A DNA stretch of 41,538 bases from NCBI GenBank assembly GCA_964035545.1, contig CAXIUT010000072.1:1-41538 (forward strand). The letters are read 5' to 3'. Every line of letters begins with the position of its first letter. Position 1 is the stretch's first letter. Both the position numbers and the translations under genes were made by a program. This DNA comes from Bugula neritina (lineage: Eukaryota > Bryozoa > Gymnolaemata > Cheilostomatida > Bugulidae). A model generated the notes under the pieces. The model worked only from the letters and a program-made list of their open reading frames with translations, searched no databases and was not told the origin of the DNA. Below, piece after piece: positions 21,496 to 32,834 of this stretch.

Positions 21496-24188
21496 ATGTT
21501 TAAATAGTAAAAACCTAAAAATGCTTTCCTCCAAAAGAAAAACCAAGAAAAAGCAAAAGCAGCCGAACAACTCAAACAAAAAACTCTCACTCTCAAACTA
21601 CAAAAAAATATAAGAGCTCATCTCATCAAAAAATAACTAATCAAACAAGCAACCACCCATTCAGACTTAAAACTTCTACTCATCATGAAACACAGTCTTG
21701 AACATTTCCAGAAACAATAAATCTCTGATTTCCTTACAAAAATATCAAACGAATCATATTAAGTACAGTTGTACTATCTCTGTGAATTTGTTAACCAAAA
21801 CGTAAAGAATTCCAAACACTCATAATTTGCATTAAAGATAATAAACCATTCAAGTAACCAAGCTGTTAGAAAAAGAATAATCTATAATCCTAATTTTATC
21901 AACATACTTGGAGATCTTCTGGCTAGAGGTAAGGCTCAGCAACTTGTCAATTCAGTTAGTAAAGAACTACAATAAAATAAGATGTTGCTTAAGATAGAAG
22001 GAGAAGTCGTTATGGGTGCTATTTTGGAACAGTTCAGATAAAATAAAATGGATATAGAAAATCATATGGAGTTTTCAAGTGAAGTCATCCTACTCTTTAT
22101 CTCAACACTCCACATGCAAGGACATCTAATCAGAAAAGCAAATCTTGGGAATCTAGCCAGACTCATTCTCTTCTACATTTCAACCATTTCTAAATAAAAA
22201 ACATAAGAATCAGTCCAAATACTTTGCTATCTCTTCGAATAACTCTTGGTTAGTGGAATATAAAGTCATGACTTGATTGTGCAAAAACTCATGAAGGAAA
22301 ATCATCATATTCTTATATTGATAGAAGACTAAGAAATGTTAGAATAAATATAATCAAAATTAAGGAGATAAGAGTCAATGTAGACCTTTACTAACTAATT
22401 TTTATCCCATACTAGAAAAATTATGACACATCCGACAATCCTTCAACTCTTCAACTCAGGCCATTACAAATCTCTCAACTCTATTCTTCTAAAAATGGTA
22501 AACTAACTCTCCATCCTCTTTGAAGACCATAAACTCATCTTTATCCGTTAAATAATAAGCTCTGATAAAGTTCTGCAGTCACTTGTCCATAGTAAGGATC
22601 CTATGTTTTTTTAGGGACTTAAAATGAGACTACTTGGCATGGATGACCCTTAGTTTAAAGATTTAAAATTATTTACTTAACAATAATGGCATTTTATAAT
22701 AAAAAATAGTATTTAAGTGGCTGATATAAAAATACAAAAAACTATTGAAAAATCATCAATACAAATGTCAAAACTAACTCCTTTCAAAAAAAGAAATAAT
22801 GATTAGATATAATTCAAAACAGTTGTAGACATTTTGAATAATTTATATAAAAAGATCAGTAGAACAAACAAATTCAATAAATAGATATTTATTGACTACA
22901 CTTTGAGTTAACAACTTAGATATTTCTTATTTGGGAAAGGAGCCATTCGTATTTAACTTTTCTTAAAACATCTACCTTTTCTTTTCTCTTTTTAATCAAG
23001 AATGGGTAAATTTAAATAATTTATAAAAGCAGATAAACTCAATCATGATAGAACTCTTTTCTTACAGTAAGAAGTTGACTAAGATCTGATTATAGCTGTG
23101 AGAAGAGGTCACTAATTCATGGATGCCTTTGAAGTTTGCATGAATAGAGATCTAAGAATGAAATATAAAATTATATTCTTTAATCAGCAAGGATTAGAAG
23201 AAGAAGGAGTTGATGGAGGAGGAATCATCAAATAATTTATCAATAGAGTACTCAAGTAAATCATCTCTTATTTAGATCAGCTTTCAGCTAGCACTATTCT
23301 TTGTTTATGGACTCGCCTCTTAACTAAATACTACCCAATCCTGACTCTAAAGCCAATGTGGAATATTAGTTTATTGGAAAATTGATAGGAAAAGCTGTCT
23401 ATTAAGGAATCAATATTGAACAAAAATTCAGTGAGCCTTTTCTTAATTTACTCATTGGAAGACAAAATACCTTTGAAGATCTTCAGTTCATTGACCCTGA
23501 AATATATAGAAATTTACTTATAATAAAAAATTAGATCCAAGATCTTGATGGTCTTGAGCAGACTTATGTCATCTATGATAAACTTCCCAATGGAAAAAGT
23601 CAATACATTGATTTGATGTGTCCAGGAAAATAACCTACAGTCAATCAAGTTATGGTAACCAAGTAAATTATTCTTAATATAGTGATAATAAAATGGATTT
23701 CATTTGAGATACTCAGATTTCAAATGTAACAAACAAATATCTGAAAAAACAAGGTTATTCAGAAAAGGATTTCTTAAAGTAATAAAACTAGAATGGCTTA
23801 CTATGTTCAATAACTAATAACTCAATAGCATCATTTCAGGATCAAATCCAGATTTCAATGTAGAATAAATGAAATAATCAACCATATATAAAGACTACCA
23901 CTCCAAAGACTAAACTATTGTTCATTTTTGGCAAATACTTCAATAAATGACACGTTAGAAAAGTCAGCTCTTCTGCTATATATTACTTCCTGCTCAAGGC
24001 CACCTACTTTAGGCTTTGCATCGATGAAACCTAAAATTTGTATTACTCGAGATGATGATATCAACCATTTGCCTACAGCTAATACATGCATGAATGTTCT
24101 AAGGCTACCTAACTATAAAAATAAAATATTAATGAAAAAGAAACTCTTGTATGCCATCCATTCAAAAGCAGGCTTCGAATTTGCATGA
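21496..24188 (+). CDS. HECT E3 ubiquitin ligase, UBE3C/Hul5 type
   Basis: About 884 aa. The start MFKQQKPKNAFLQKK followed by an IQ-like helix (LTLKLQKNIRAHLIKK) matches the UBE3C/Hul5 N-terminus. The C-terminal HECT domain shows EEEGVDGGGIIKQFINR, QILPNPDSKANVEYQFIGKL, IGKAVYQGINIE and the catalytic cysteine in LPTANTCMNVLRLP (codon near 24087). Introns of 20 nt at 23256-23275 (GTAAATCATCTCTTATTTAG) and 23663-23682 (GTAAATTATTCTTAATATAG). Two further one-base corrections are needed: near 23703 (between MDFI and LRYSDF) and near 23946 (before TLEKSALLLYIT). Alignment spacing with Rsp5-type HECT domains is exact if one base is missing at each, so these are indels rather than introns. Confidence 0.9.
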
Positions 24189-24253
24189 TACTTATCTGTT
24201 ATTCTTAATAAAACAATCGCTTAATAACTATTGAGTGTTATAGATCAAATCAT

Positions 24254-25856
24254 TCACCACATTTTGACCTTCATGTGCTTAGGGGCATAGAATATGATCT
24301 TCTTCTCATTCAAGTAAGTCTCATACTACACCAACTCACGATCTCTGATCTCCATCTGTCCTCTTTTCCAATCAAGTTCCTCCATGTCTTGCTCAAACTA
24401 TCCAAATCTCCCTCGGCGAGATATCTTCTTCTCATAGTTATCAAAGGGCGGTTGTGTGTTCAACAAGATTAGTGTATTTTTTCTTTTTGATTCAACCTTC
24501 GCCTATTATTTCTGATGCTATTTTGTGAGATAAGCATTGTTTGAATTATCCTTTGCGATAATCAGTTATCTGCCTTTATTTTTCATTGTTTTATCTTTCT
24601 ACCTATCTTTTTCCTCCTAATTACTTTGTTTTCTGCACTTGATTCAATATTTGTTATTTTTTTATCTTATCAATTTTCTTGAAATCTGATTTTTTCTACC
24701 TTTATTCCAATATATATTATTCAGATAAATCTTCTTCTGATATTTCTTCATAGTTATGAATTTGTTCATATTTCTATTCACTTTTCATACATCTCTTTTT
24801 AATACTCTTCCAAACAGATGTTAAACAATCCATACATTTTGAACAAAGTTGTTTTGCAAAGGAATCAGAAGTATATTTTAGTTTCTTTTTACATCTTAGT
24901 TACTCCAAATGTTGTTTTTTAGTTTTAGTTACAGGAATCACATTAGAAGCATTCGATAAATAAGGTTTTTTTTCTTTATTTTTAATCTAATTTTTAATAT
25001 TTTTGTCCTTAGTTCCTCTTTGTCTTTGTTTTTGAAAAGTTTAAAACCAATTTTTCAAATTTTTGTTCTCTTAATTTAGATTTGTTTATTTCATTCTTTA
25101 GCTAAGAATCTTGTATCTTGATTTACTTGATTTATTTTAGTTCTTTTTTATAGAACTCTTGAGTTCATTATTTTTTATTTCAACTTTTTCCTCTAATTTC
25201 TTGATTGAATTCTTATTACTAATTTATTTTTACTCTAAACCAACTTTAGACTCTTTTCTTTCATAATATCCAGTATTTTTTTCTGAATTTCCTTTGAATT
25301 TAGGAGTATCTGGCTCCTCTCTCCAAGAATTTTAGTTAGAAGATCTCTAAACTTCAAATTAGGTCTTGTTAACAACTTTCTCATTCCTTAGATGATCTTT
25401 CTTATGAATATTTTGTCTGTAAAGCTATATTAAATTTTCTCTTGCGCCTCTTTTGATAGCTCTGTCAGGTAATATAATATCTTTTCTTGTATCTCTTTTG
25501 ATGGCCTCTTCTTTTTCCATTTATTTTCTCTTCTTGACTGATATTTTAGTTTCTTTTGCAGCCTATGATGTATCGATATTTGAGGTCTTCCCTTTTTAGC
25601 TCTATCCTTAACTCCTCAATTATTTTTCAAGTGTTTAATACATTTTACAAAATTCTTTTCGTTTTTCTTAACTTATTTACATGTTATTGTTAATGTTTTT
25701 ACCTACATAGTACATAGATATACGAGCGTTCTAACTCTTTTTAATTAACTCTTCATAGTCTTCCACCTTTTCTACCTGTCTCTGAGTCTGACCTCCTTAA
25801 CAAAAAGTATTGCCTTTCTTTGCTGAACCACTCTGCATGGGATACTCCTTTCCCAT
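24254..25856 (-). CDS. Lys/Glu/Gln-rich coiled-coil protein
   Basis: About 526 aa, starting MGKEYPMQSGSAKKG. A 22-nt intron at 24603-24624 is inferred to join the main frame to the C-terminus (LILLNTQPPFDNYEKKISR ... ending HMKVKMW); with it, length divides by three. Otherwise the last ~110 residues could be a separate gene starting MKNKGRQLIIAKDN. Highly charged, mostly helical; a Cys-containing patch (FAKQLCSKCMDCL) sits in the second half. No family recognised. Confidence 0.6.
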
Positions 25857-26007
25857 TGAATATTATCAAATATAAAGACTCTATTAAATAGCATCGATTC
25901 CTATTTCTAAAAACACATTATCAATACTCAATAACATAATAGATAATTCTAATGTTCTCTTATTTGATCAAAATATTAATAATATTCAAAATAATCGTTG
26001 CTATTCT

Positions 26008-27976
26008 ATGACAGATCACTCTCCCCATAAAATAATTCCAACATGTTCCCTCTGTAACCAAGAATTTGATCTTTACTATCGCACAGCCAGAGTAGTACCT
26101 AAATGTGGTCATACTTTCTGTTAAAAATGCATAACACTTCGTTTGACAGTCAAGGTCAATAGAAAGGTATTTATATGTCCATAATGTCAAACAGAGGCAG
26201 TAATTCGTAAAACAGTTAACTAGGATGTTCCTAAAAACACGAGTATAATGTAAATAATAAAAAGATTAAAGAAGTATGTAGGCAACGACTGGTAATAATA
26301 AAAAAGATCATTAGAATAAAATTGTTTAGTTCACGATCGTCCTCTCTAAGTGATCTGTTAAACATGTAGCTATACTAAAATATGTTCGCACTGTGCGCTT
26401 TATGGAGAGCATCGTAATCATACTTTTGCTAAATAAAAACCTGCTACTTCAGTTGACCTATCGAAGTTAAAAAATCATTTTGAAATAGTTAGTAGTTCAG
26501 TAAATGATTTTTTATTGCCTTAAGGAAAAAACAATGTAAAAAGCAACATGAAGAGCAATGTGATATCTGGACTGCAAAAACAAATTAAAAACTATTTTAG
26601 TCATTACTACAGCCAAATATAAAGAAGATAGCTCTAGCTGTTACAAGATTGCTAGAATATAGTAATAAATTAAGGCGGTATTGATAAAAATATTGACTCT
26701 ATGATCTTATCTTTTGACAAGTTGAAACAAAAATACTAGCATAACTTTTCTAATTAAAATATTTTGGATTCTGGTAATAAACATATATCTATTTAACAGG
26801 TTGATTTGTTCATAGGTAAATGTTAAGAGTTGCATTAGCAGTTGGAAGCAGTAGTCAAACATTCAGAAGAGTATTTAGGTAAAATATTGAAAGATGTTAA
26901 TGTGTATATCTCACAATCAGTAATCTTTAAGATCCAATAAATGCCATTTTCTTTAAAAAAAGTAATATAAACAGTTTTAACTCCTTAACTAAAATCTCCA
27001 ACCAAAAGAAATAAAATGAAATCATTCAATTCATAAAGCAAAAGTAGAAGTGTAGTTGCAGATGATGACAAATATCAATAAACTAATAAAAATACAGCTA
27101 GAAATACTCTACAAATTGATCGTTCCAACATTCACAACCCAAGAACTCAAATCGTAATACTATTCAGTATAGTACAGATAAAACAAAAAATAATAAAGTT
27201 ACAACTCTTCCTCTCAAAAACAGAGACAGCTATAGTCAAATAGATAAAACATAAGAAATACAACTAATCTAATGCGACCAATCAAATTTCAAATAATAAT
27301 ACAGCTAATTCAATAAAACAGTATCTTTTAATAAAAATGTATAGAGAGGTAGTTTGCCTCCCAAAGCAGACAAATCAAAAACCAACACAGTAGTTTTAAA
27401 GCAGGCAGATAAGCAAGGTAAATAATAAATAAAAAACAAGAAATCAGTAGGCAAAGATGTAACAGTTCTTCGAGGAAACCTCAATAAAACAAAATCTGTC
27501 AACATACCAGCCTAGTCAAATCTCATAGAATAACTCAAATTTGTCAGACCTAATAAATAAATATCATTCAATTTCTTATCTAAATTCCAAGAGATACTAT
27601 CAGAAGTAGACAGACAGTCATAATTCAATACCCTTTAACTCAATAACAAAGATATCAATGATACTCTTTTGCTATACATACTTGATTATCTTAGAAATAA
27701 GAGGTATAGATTCCAGGTTATCAACTTGTCAAAAATATAGTATCGGATTAAGGAATGCGTATGTTATTGGGATATCTTATCAATGACTAAAATACACAAG
27801 TACTGAATTTGACTTCTAATCAGCTTAGTCAGAAAAGTTTGGATATTATTTTGGCTTTTGCTAGAAAGAATAGCATTTTGAGACAAATTTATCTAAGTAA
27901 TAATAAAATAACAGGGTTTCAACTTAAAATGAGAAAAGAAGAATTGGATAAACATGATTTTTAGATAATAGTATGA
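26008..27976 (+). CDS. RING / B-box / coiled-coil / leucine-rich-repeat protein (TRIM-like)
   Basis: About 656 aa. RING at residues ~13-70 (CSLC, CGHTFC, KCI, CPQC), B-box at ~113-150 (CLVHDRPLQVICQTC then CSHCALYGEHRNH), a long coiled coil (~170-330), a disordered Lys/Asn region, and C-terminal leucine-rich repeats of ribonuclease-inhibitor type (DTLLLYILDYLRNKRYRFQV, QVLNLTSNQLSQKSLDIIL, IYLSNNKI). RING plus B-box plus coiled coil is the TRIM ubiquitin-ligase order; an LRR tail is atypical. Two one-base corrections are needed, at about 27149-27151 (A3) and 27731-27735 (A5); each is equivalent to one missing A. With both, length divides by three. Confidence 0.82.
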
Positions 27977-28055
27977 TTTTTATTTCTTTAACGACTTGAA
28001 TTTTAATATTATTTTTCTATATAAGAAAACTGATTTCTAAAATAGAGTTTGAAAA

Positions 28056-28811
28056 ATGAATAAAGTAACCCCTTTGAATCATTAGCACTCAGCAATCAAT
28101 TTTAAAACTTCAAGAAATTAGCAAAATATTCTTATAATTCCACCAACTACTCATCACTAAACTAAAGTCTGCAAAATATGTCTAGAATAATAATAACCAA
28201 TAAGTAGTTTTTTCGATCTCTAGAATGCAGATATGCAAATGATAGTACCATGCGAATGCAGTGGTTCTATGGGATTTGTTCATGAAAAATGTATAAGACA
28301 ATGGATATTAAAACAATTAGAAAAACAGTAATCTAAAAAAATAATATGCTAAATATGCAAAGCCTAGATTTTCTACAAACTTACTAAATAAAAGTATTTT
28401 GATTGTAGTCTTTCCAACCTAAAACAAATATCATGCTGTAATATCATCAGTGCAATCATCGAACTCATACTCCTATCGATGCTCATCATTGTATTTGAAA
28501 ATTCTGATTATTCAGTTTCTTCACCCATGCTTGAATATGTCATTATCGTGTTGATAGCTGTGCTCAGTTTCACATTTGGGCTCACTATTTTGGCAATGAT
28601 CGGATAGGCTTTTATCAAAAGTAGAAAACATATTGGAAGAATATATTCGCTTGAATAAAGTTTAAGAAGAGGATACAGAGAAAGAGAAGCGAGGTCTATG
28701 AGAAGTATCAGATCGAATAAAAATATAAAAAGCCGACCCAGACAAAGTCGCCAGTCTAACAGATCAGCCATACCTTAATTTCAATAAATCCAACCTAATC
28801 ATAGATAGTGA
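28056..28811 (+). CDS. MARCH-type RING-CH E3 ligase with two membrane segments
   Basis: 251 aa, uninterrupted. RING-CH (C4HC3) at residues ~38-105: VCKICLE, PCECSGSMGFVHEKC, RQWILKQL, ICQICKAQ. Two hydrophobic segments follow (SAIIELILLSMLIIVFE and MLEYVIIVLIAVLSFTFGL), then a basic Arg/Ser tail. This is the classic layout of membrane MARCH ligases that ubiquitinate membrane proteins at the ER and endosomes. Ends 37 bp from the convergent gene. Confidence 0.9.
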
Positions 28812-28848
28812 TATTATCAGTTACTTTTTTCAATTGCTATTCTATATA

Positions 28849-29837
28849 TCAAAAGACATCTTATTGAAACTCTTATGATTCTATCTTTATTGCCTGGGTC
28901 TGAATAATTCTTAGAAGATACTAATAGTCACCCATTCCATTGTATTGAACTCCTTCATCTATTGTAGAATAACTATTTCTTTATTAAATGCCTATCATAA
29001 TGCTAGTTTCGCTTAAACTTTTTTATTAATTGTTGAATTAGTTGTTAAACATGAGATGTCCTCTTGATTGTTATCTTATTCTTTTTTTGGTTATACCTAA
29101 AATCCTTATCTTTTCTACTTGCTTTATCTTTAAGATCGTCTATCTAACTAGTAAGTTCATGAATTTTGTCTTTGTATTATTATAGTTCTAATTATAATTT
29201 TTTTATTTTGTTTTATTTTTAAGTATTCAAAGATGTAAGTCTTTATATTTATCCTTCAAACAATTATTATCTAGTTTATGTACTAGCATCATATTTTTTT
29301 ATATTCTATTTTACCATACAACTATATCTCTAACTATCCAGTCTTAATCTTACTTCTTTATTTTTAAATTATAAATTTTAGACTTTTATATCTAGTTCTT
29401 TTCTTACAAGTGATAACTTAGAATGATTGTTAAATAAACTTTTTTTAATATATTTATTAGTTGTTTGATTTTAATTTGCCTTTTCTTGATGAGGAATTTC
29501 CTTTTTAACTGTAGTAATAATACTACTTTTATTACTATGACTTGCACTACTTTTTATAACCTGCTACATTTTCAATCATATTTGAACTTTTATTATTCCC
29601 AAAATCAATTGTTCTATTTTTTCCTACATTTTTCTTTACTTTTGCATTTGATTTTTTACCCTCATCACATCTTTCAATGTGATAGCAGTTACCACACCCA
29701 TCTGTTTCAAGTTTAACATCCTTTTTGACTGGATTGACTCTTTAAGTCATCATTTTAAGAATCTGACCATGTATTTTTGCTTAAGGTATTACTCCCAATA
29801 AACACTTCCTCTGAGTCTCAGGTATTTTTATATTCAT
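28849..29837 (-). CDS. Basic coiled-coil protein, unknown
   Basis: About 321 aa (start MNIKIPETQRKCLLG). A 22-nt intron at 29075-29096 is inferred. One extra base must be dropped at the T5 run 29551-29555 to continue from the N-terminal part (with a Cys/His patch DGCGNCYHIERCD) into a helical region (QRLTSLNTQKQNKIKKLQLE). With both, length divides by three. No family recognised. Its ATG is only 11 bp from the divergent neighbour's ATG. Confidence 0.55.
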
Positions 29838-29848
29838 AAGAATATATT
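29838..29848. promoter_or_regulatory. 11-bp bidirectional start region
   Basis: Two divergent start codons (29837 minus, 29849 plus) are separated by only 11 AT-only or near-AT bases. If both starts are right, transcription of each gene must begin inside the other's coding region, or the leaders overlap. Confidence 0.5.
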
Positions 29849-30209
29849 ATGACAGAACAAGTCAAAAACAAAACAGTTTAAATTATTAATCACCGCAGAA
29901 AGTATTCATTCAACTATACAGGTATCACAATATTAAGCAAGGTAGCAATTGCGATAAAAATTCAAAGAGATGAGATCAGAAACAGTTGATAAAATAAATT
30001 AAAATTAGTATTGGCAAGAATGCATGGAGGCTGCCATGATAGAATAAGAACAATAACAAGCAATGCTAGATTAACAGTTTAAACTATACTTGCAAGATAG
30101 ACAAAGTTTTTAACAATTTGAAATCAATTAAAATCAAGAAGAAAAGCGGGAAAAAGAATAAGAAAAGTAAATATATATTGTTAGTCATATAAGAGAATCG
30201 AAATCATGA
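29849..30209 (+). CDS. Small Gln/Glu-rich helical protein
   Basis: 114 aa with an inferred 16-nt intron (29921-29936) that removes the frame stop at 29987. Starts MTEQVKNKTVQIINHRRKYS, then LRQKFKEMRSETVDKINQNQ and a charged coiled coil. No family recognised. The intron is shorter than most in this window, so exon joining is tentative. Confidence 0.5.
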
Positions 30210-30335
30210 ATAATATATTCAAAATATCGTTTATTATTAATTTTTATTAAGAACTCAAAGCAATGCATTGAGAATCATCTTCAAGAAAACTTTCTACGTT
30301 TTGACCTTTTTCCATCTATTTTAATCTTCTTTACA

Positions 30336-30716
30336 ATGATGAATATATTCCATTCAATATAAATCATTCAATATTTAAGAGACAATTATAATATTAGATA
30401 TGTCATTTATCGAAGCCCAGACTATCCTCCTTATGAAGGCTGCCTTGGAAAATGGGTCAAAGCTGCAAACTTCTCAGGAAGAAAGAGTTTTGGATTCTAC
30501 TGCTGCAGCTATTGCCAATCTTAATGGCTTTCTGCTAAGGCTATCAAAGGCATGAAACAAGGTTGCAAAACTTGTGACCACTACTTCTACCCTCTCTACT
30601 TGTGGTAAAACGACTTTAAATCGTTTACTAAGAAGAAAGAATCTCCTTATGATGCTGACAAACATCATTTGCAACATCTATGTTAGGCATGCAAGAAAGG
30701 CATTTGCCAACTTTGA
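30336..30716 (+). CDS. 3CxxC-type zinc-finger protein (ZAR1/RTP-like)
   Basis: 126 aa, no intron. After a 40-residue N-terminus, the sequence shows FGFYCCSYCQSQWLSA, GCKTCDHYFYP, and HLQHLCQACKKGIC: repeated CxxC pairs with the conserved W-S-A and terminal CxxCxxGxC that define the 3CxxC zinc-binding domain of ZAR1 and receptor-transporting proteins. In animals these bind RNA or chaperone membrane receptors; the role here is unknown. Two consecutive Met codons mark the start (30336 or 30339). Confidence 0.75.
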
Positions 30717-30947
30717 TCTCAGTCATTCTCATCATTTTGATATGAGTTTTTATTGATCAATAGCTGATGAATCAGTTAATATTGAGGCCAATAAACTTTT
30801 TTCTCTTATTTTTGAGGTTTATAGAAATTGGAGTCAATCATAGAATTCTTGATAAAAAAATCTTTGATTATTTAAAGACATTTTTTCAAATAAATCTAAA
30901 TTATATTGATCTTTTTTTTGCTATTTTCAGTTCTTTTGACCTTTTTT

Positions 30948-31202
30948 TCATTGATATTATTTAATTTTTCTCAAATATTATTGCAATATATAGTTTAATA
31001 TACCGAGGAAGAGGAAAGATCGAGCTCCCGATATTCTTCGGAAACCAAGTGTTTAATAGTATAAGAAAAATTCTTCAAATTCTCCTGGTTTAAAAGGTTA
31101 ATTTTATAAAAACTTTCTGAAAAAATATACATGTTATCTTTGTGATAAAAAATGACATTTAAGGAGAGAAAATGTACCAAATAAGGATTCAAGTATTTCC
31201 AT
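30948..31202 (-). CDS. Possible small hydrophobic protein
   Basis: 84-codon frame starting MEILESLFGTFSLLKC and ending KIKQYQ. It is the most protein-like frame here (FKPGEFEEFFLYYQTLGF), but other frames in this 870-bp AT-rich stretch look nearly as good. No family. Treat as a low-confidence candidate. Confidence 0.25.
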
Positions 31203-31587
31203 AAATTATGAAATCCAATTATCTGATGGTTCGACTTGAAGATAGATAATTAAAGATTAGATGATCATTTAAAGTTGATGTAGAAGAGTATCCTCATAAC
31301 AAACATTATTATTGAAATCTCTATGAAACTTATCAGCAGGGACTCTACTTTGATTGATTTCAGAAACTCTAATTATCAGTGTAACTTTATGTCTGTGATG
31401 ATATTGTTCTGAAGTCATTAAATTTTCATTGTTTTTTTCGTAATTCGGAAGGTAAATGAGAAAACATCAGTATTTTGAATTCAAAAAAATTATTTAAACA
31501 TCTTAATAAAATTTAGTAGACTCTGTAAGTTTTAATTTTGATTTTTTATTTATCAACTTTAACATTTAAAGATATAATTGAACTCAA
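31203..31587. other. AT-rich spacer, no reliable gene
   Basis: About 385 bp between the weak small ORF and ANP32. Several frames look partly protein-like but all contain TGA at chance frequency. I see no repeat or RNA structure. Confidence 0.5.
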
Positions 31588-32214
31588 ATGAGTGTGCTTG
31601 ATTAAATTCGTTAAAGACTGAAAGACTTGGACCCCAAATAAGAAGAAGAGATTGATCTTAGTGGTATCAACATTGGAAGTTTTACCAACTAGGTCAAATA
31701 ATTTCTTCAAAAATACAAAAACGTCAACATGCTTATCCTCCAAGAGTGTCACCTAGATAGTAATCTAAAATTTGCCTAACTGGGAACTCCATTTCATTGA
31801 TTTATCGGAAAACAAGTACTAAATTTATTATTAAGCCTCAATGATTCAAGTTTGGCCCATTTGGCTAAGTTCTCAGATTTATCTCATCTATCTATGAGTG
31901 GCAACCAAATTTAGCAACTAGAAGCTTTTAAACCTTTATTTAAGTTGACTAACCTTAATATTGTTGATTTTTCTGACAATCCAGTGACTGAAAAAGAGAA
32001 TTATCGCAATTGGCTTTTCGAAAAGATTTAAAGTTTGGAAGTAGTGGATGGAGTTGATCAGGAAGGAAATCAGGTTGAAGAAGAAGATTTTGAAGATGGA
32101 GAGGATTCAGAAAATGGTTAAGGATGGGGTTCAGATGAAGAAGAAGATGAAGATGAAGATGATTATGAGTAAGAATCCTCAAGCTAAAAGCCAAAAGTGA
32201 AGAAGAAAAAATGA
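31588..32214 (+). CDS. ANP32-like leucine-rich acidic nuclear protein
   Basis: About 201 aa. Start MSVLDQIRQRLKDLDPKQ, then leucine-rich repeats (NVNMLILQECHLDSNL, HFIDLSENN, LSHLSMSGNQIQQLEAF, NIVDFSDNPVTEKENYR), the LRR cap and DGVDQEGN, then an acidic tail of Asp/Glu ending in KPKVKKKK, a nuclear localisation signal. That is the ANP32/LANP layout: chromatin and histone chaperoning, phosphatase inhibition. A 20-nt intron at 31816-31835 (GTACTAAATTTATTATTAAG) restores LSENNLND across the junction. One extra base must be dropped in the A4 run 31767-31770. Shorter than human ANP32A (249 aa), mainly in the acidic tail. Confidence 0.85.
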
Positions 32215-32421
32215 TCTTCATATTTACTGTGGGATTATCTATTTACCCACAATCTTCTATTAATTGGTTACTATCAAATTTTATCTATTTATAATATCAC
32301 TATTTAAATAAGTTAAAACTAATAAAAATGTAAGATAAGATAAAATTTACTAACTTAAATATTGCGATTATAAAGTGGAAGGAAAGAATTTCAGGAAAAC
32401 ATGAATTGCTACTAAATTAAA

Positions 32422-32736
32422 TCATTTTGTTTCTAAAAGAATCAAAAAGTAACTTAAATAAGTTCTAAGAGTAATTCGATATTATTGAACTATTTTTAAC
32501 AATTTATGAAATATTTTCTCGTTTTAACTATTTTTAACATCTCTAAAGTATTTTGAAAAATGTTGTCTATCTGTTTGTGTTTCTTCAATAAACTCACTTG
32601 TGTGAACAAAGAAAATATCATTCAGTCCTGAGATCTATTCCTGCTTGTCTTCATCTTTGATTCTCTCCAAGATTCTTTCAAAGGTAATCATAGCTAGAAA
32701 AATCTTTCTTCCTTTGGCACTGTTTGAATTCTTCAT
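32422..32736 (-). CDS. Small charged protein, unknown
   Basis: 104 aa from MKNSNSAKGRKIFLAM to LLETK; an in-frame ATG at 32838 would add 34 hydrophobic residues but overlaps the upstream gene's stop, so the shorter start is preferred. Contains ITFERILERIKDEDKQEQ and a helical second half. No family recognised. Last of four same-strand genes. Confidence 0.5.
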
Positions 32737-32834
32737 TATGTACTTAATTTTAATACACATATAAAATATGGCTTCTAAAGAAAGCAAATAATTTATAAAT
32801 ATATTTATAAACTTTAAAGATGAGTTATAATAAA

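Noticed and set aside
23940-23980. A 14-nt GT...AG segment in the HECT gene that would also repair the frame.
   Set aside because: Removing it deletes LEKSA, which aligns with the family; a single missing base preserves the exact 13-residue spacing seen in Rsp5-type HECT domains.
23600-27800. Classical -1 ribosomal frameshifting at the frame breaks.
   Set aside because: Only the A5 site at 27731 offers a slippery tract; the T3 and A3 sites would not allow re-pairing in the P site, so error or real indels fit better for now.
30767-31460. One long plus-strand frame with four in-frame TGA codons at positions where Trp would read well, suggesting UGA=Trp or selenocysteine.
   Set aside because: TGA density equals chance for such AT-rich DNA, other frames look as protein-like, no family is matched, and every confirmed gene here ends at TGA with Trp encoded by TGG.
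31955-32221. An 88-codon His/Leu-rich minus-strand ORF.
   Set aside because: It is the antisense shadow of the ANP32 acidic tail (GAA/GAT repeats read backwards).
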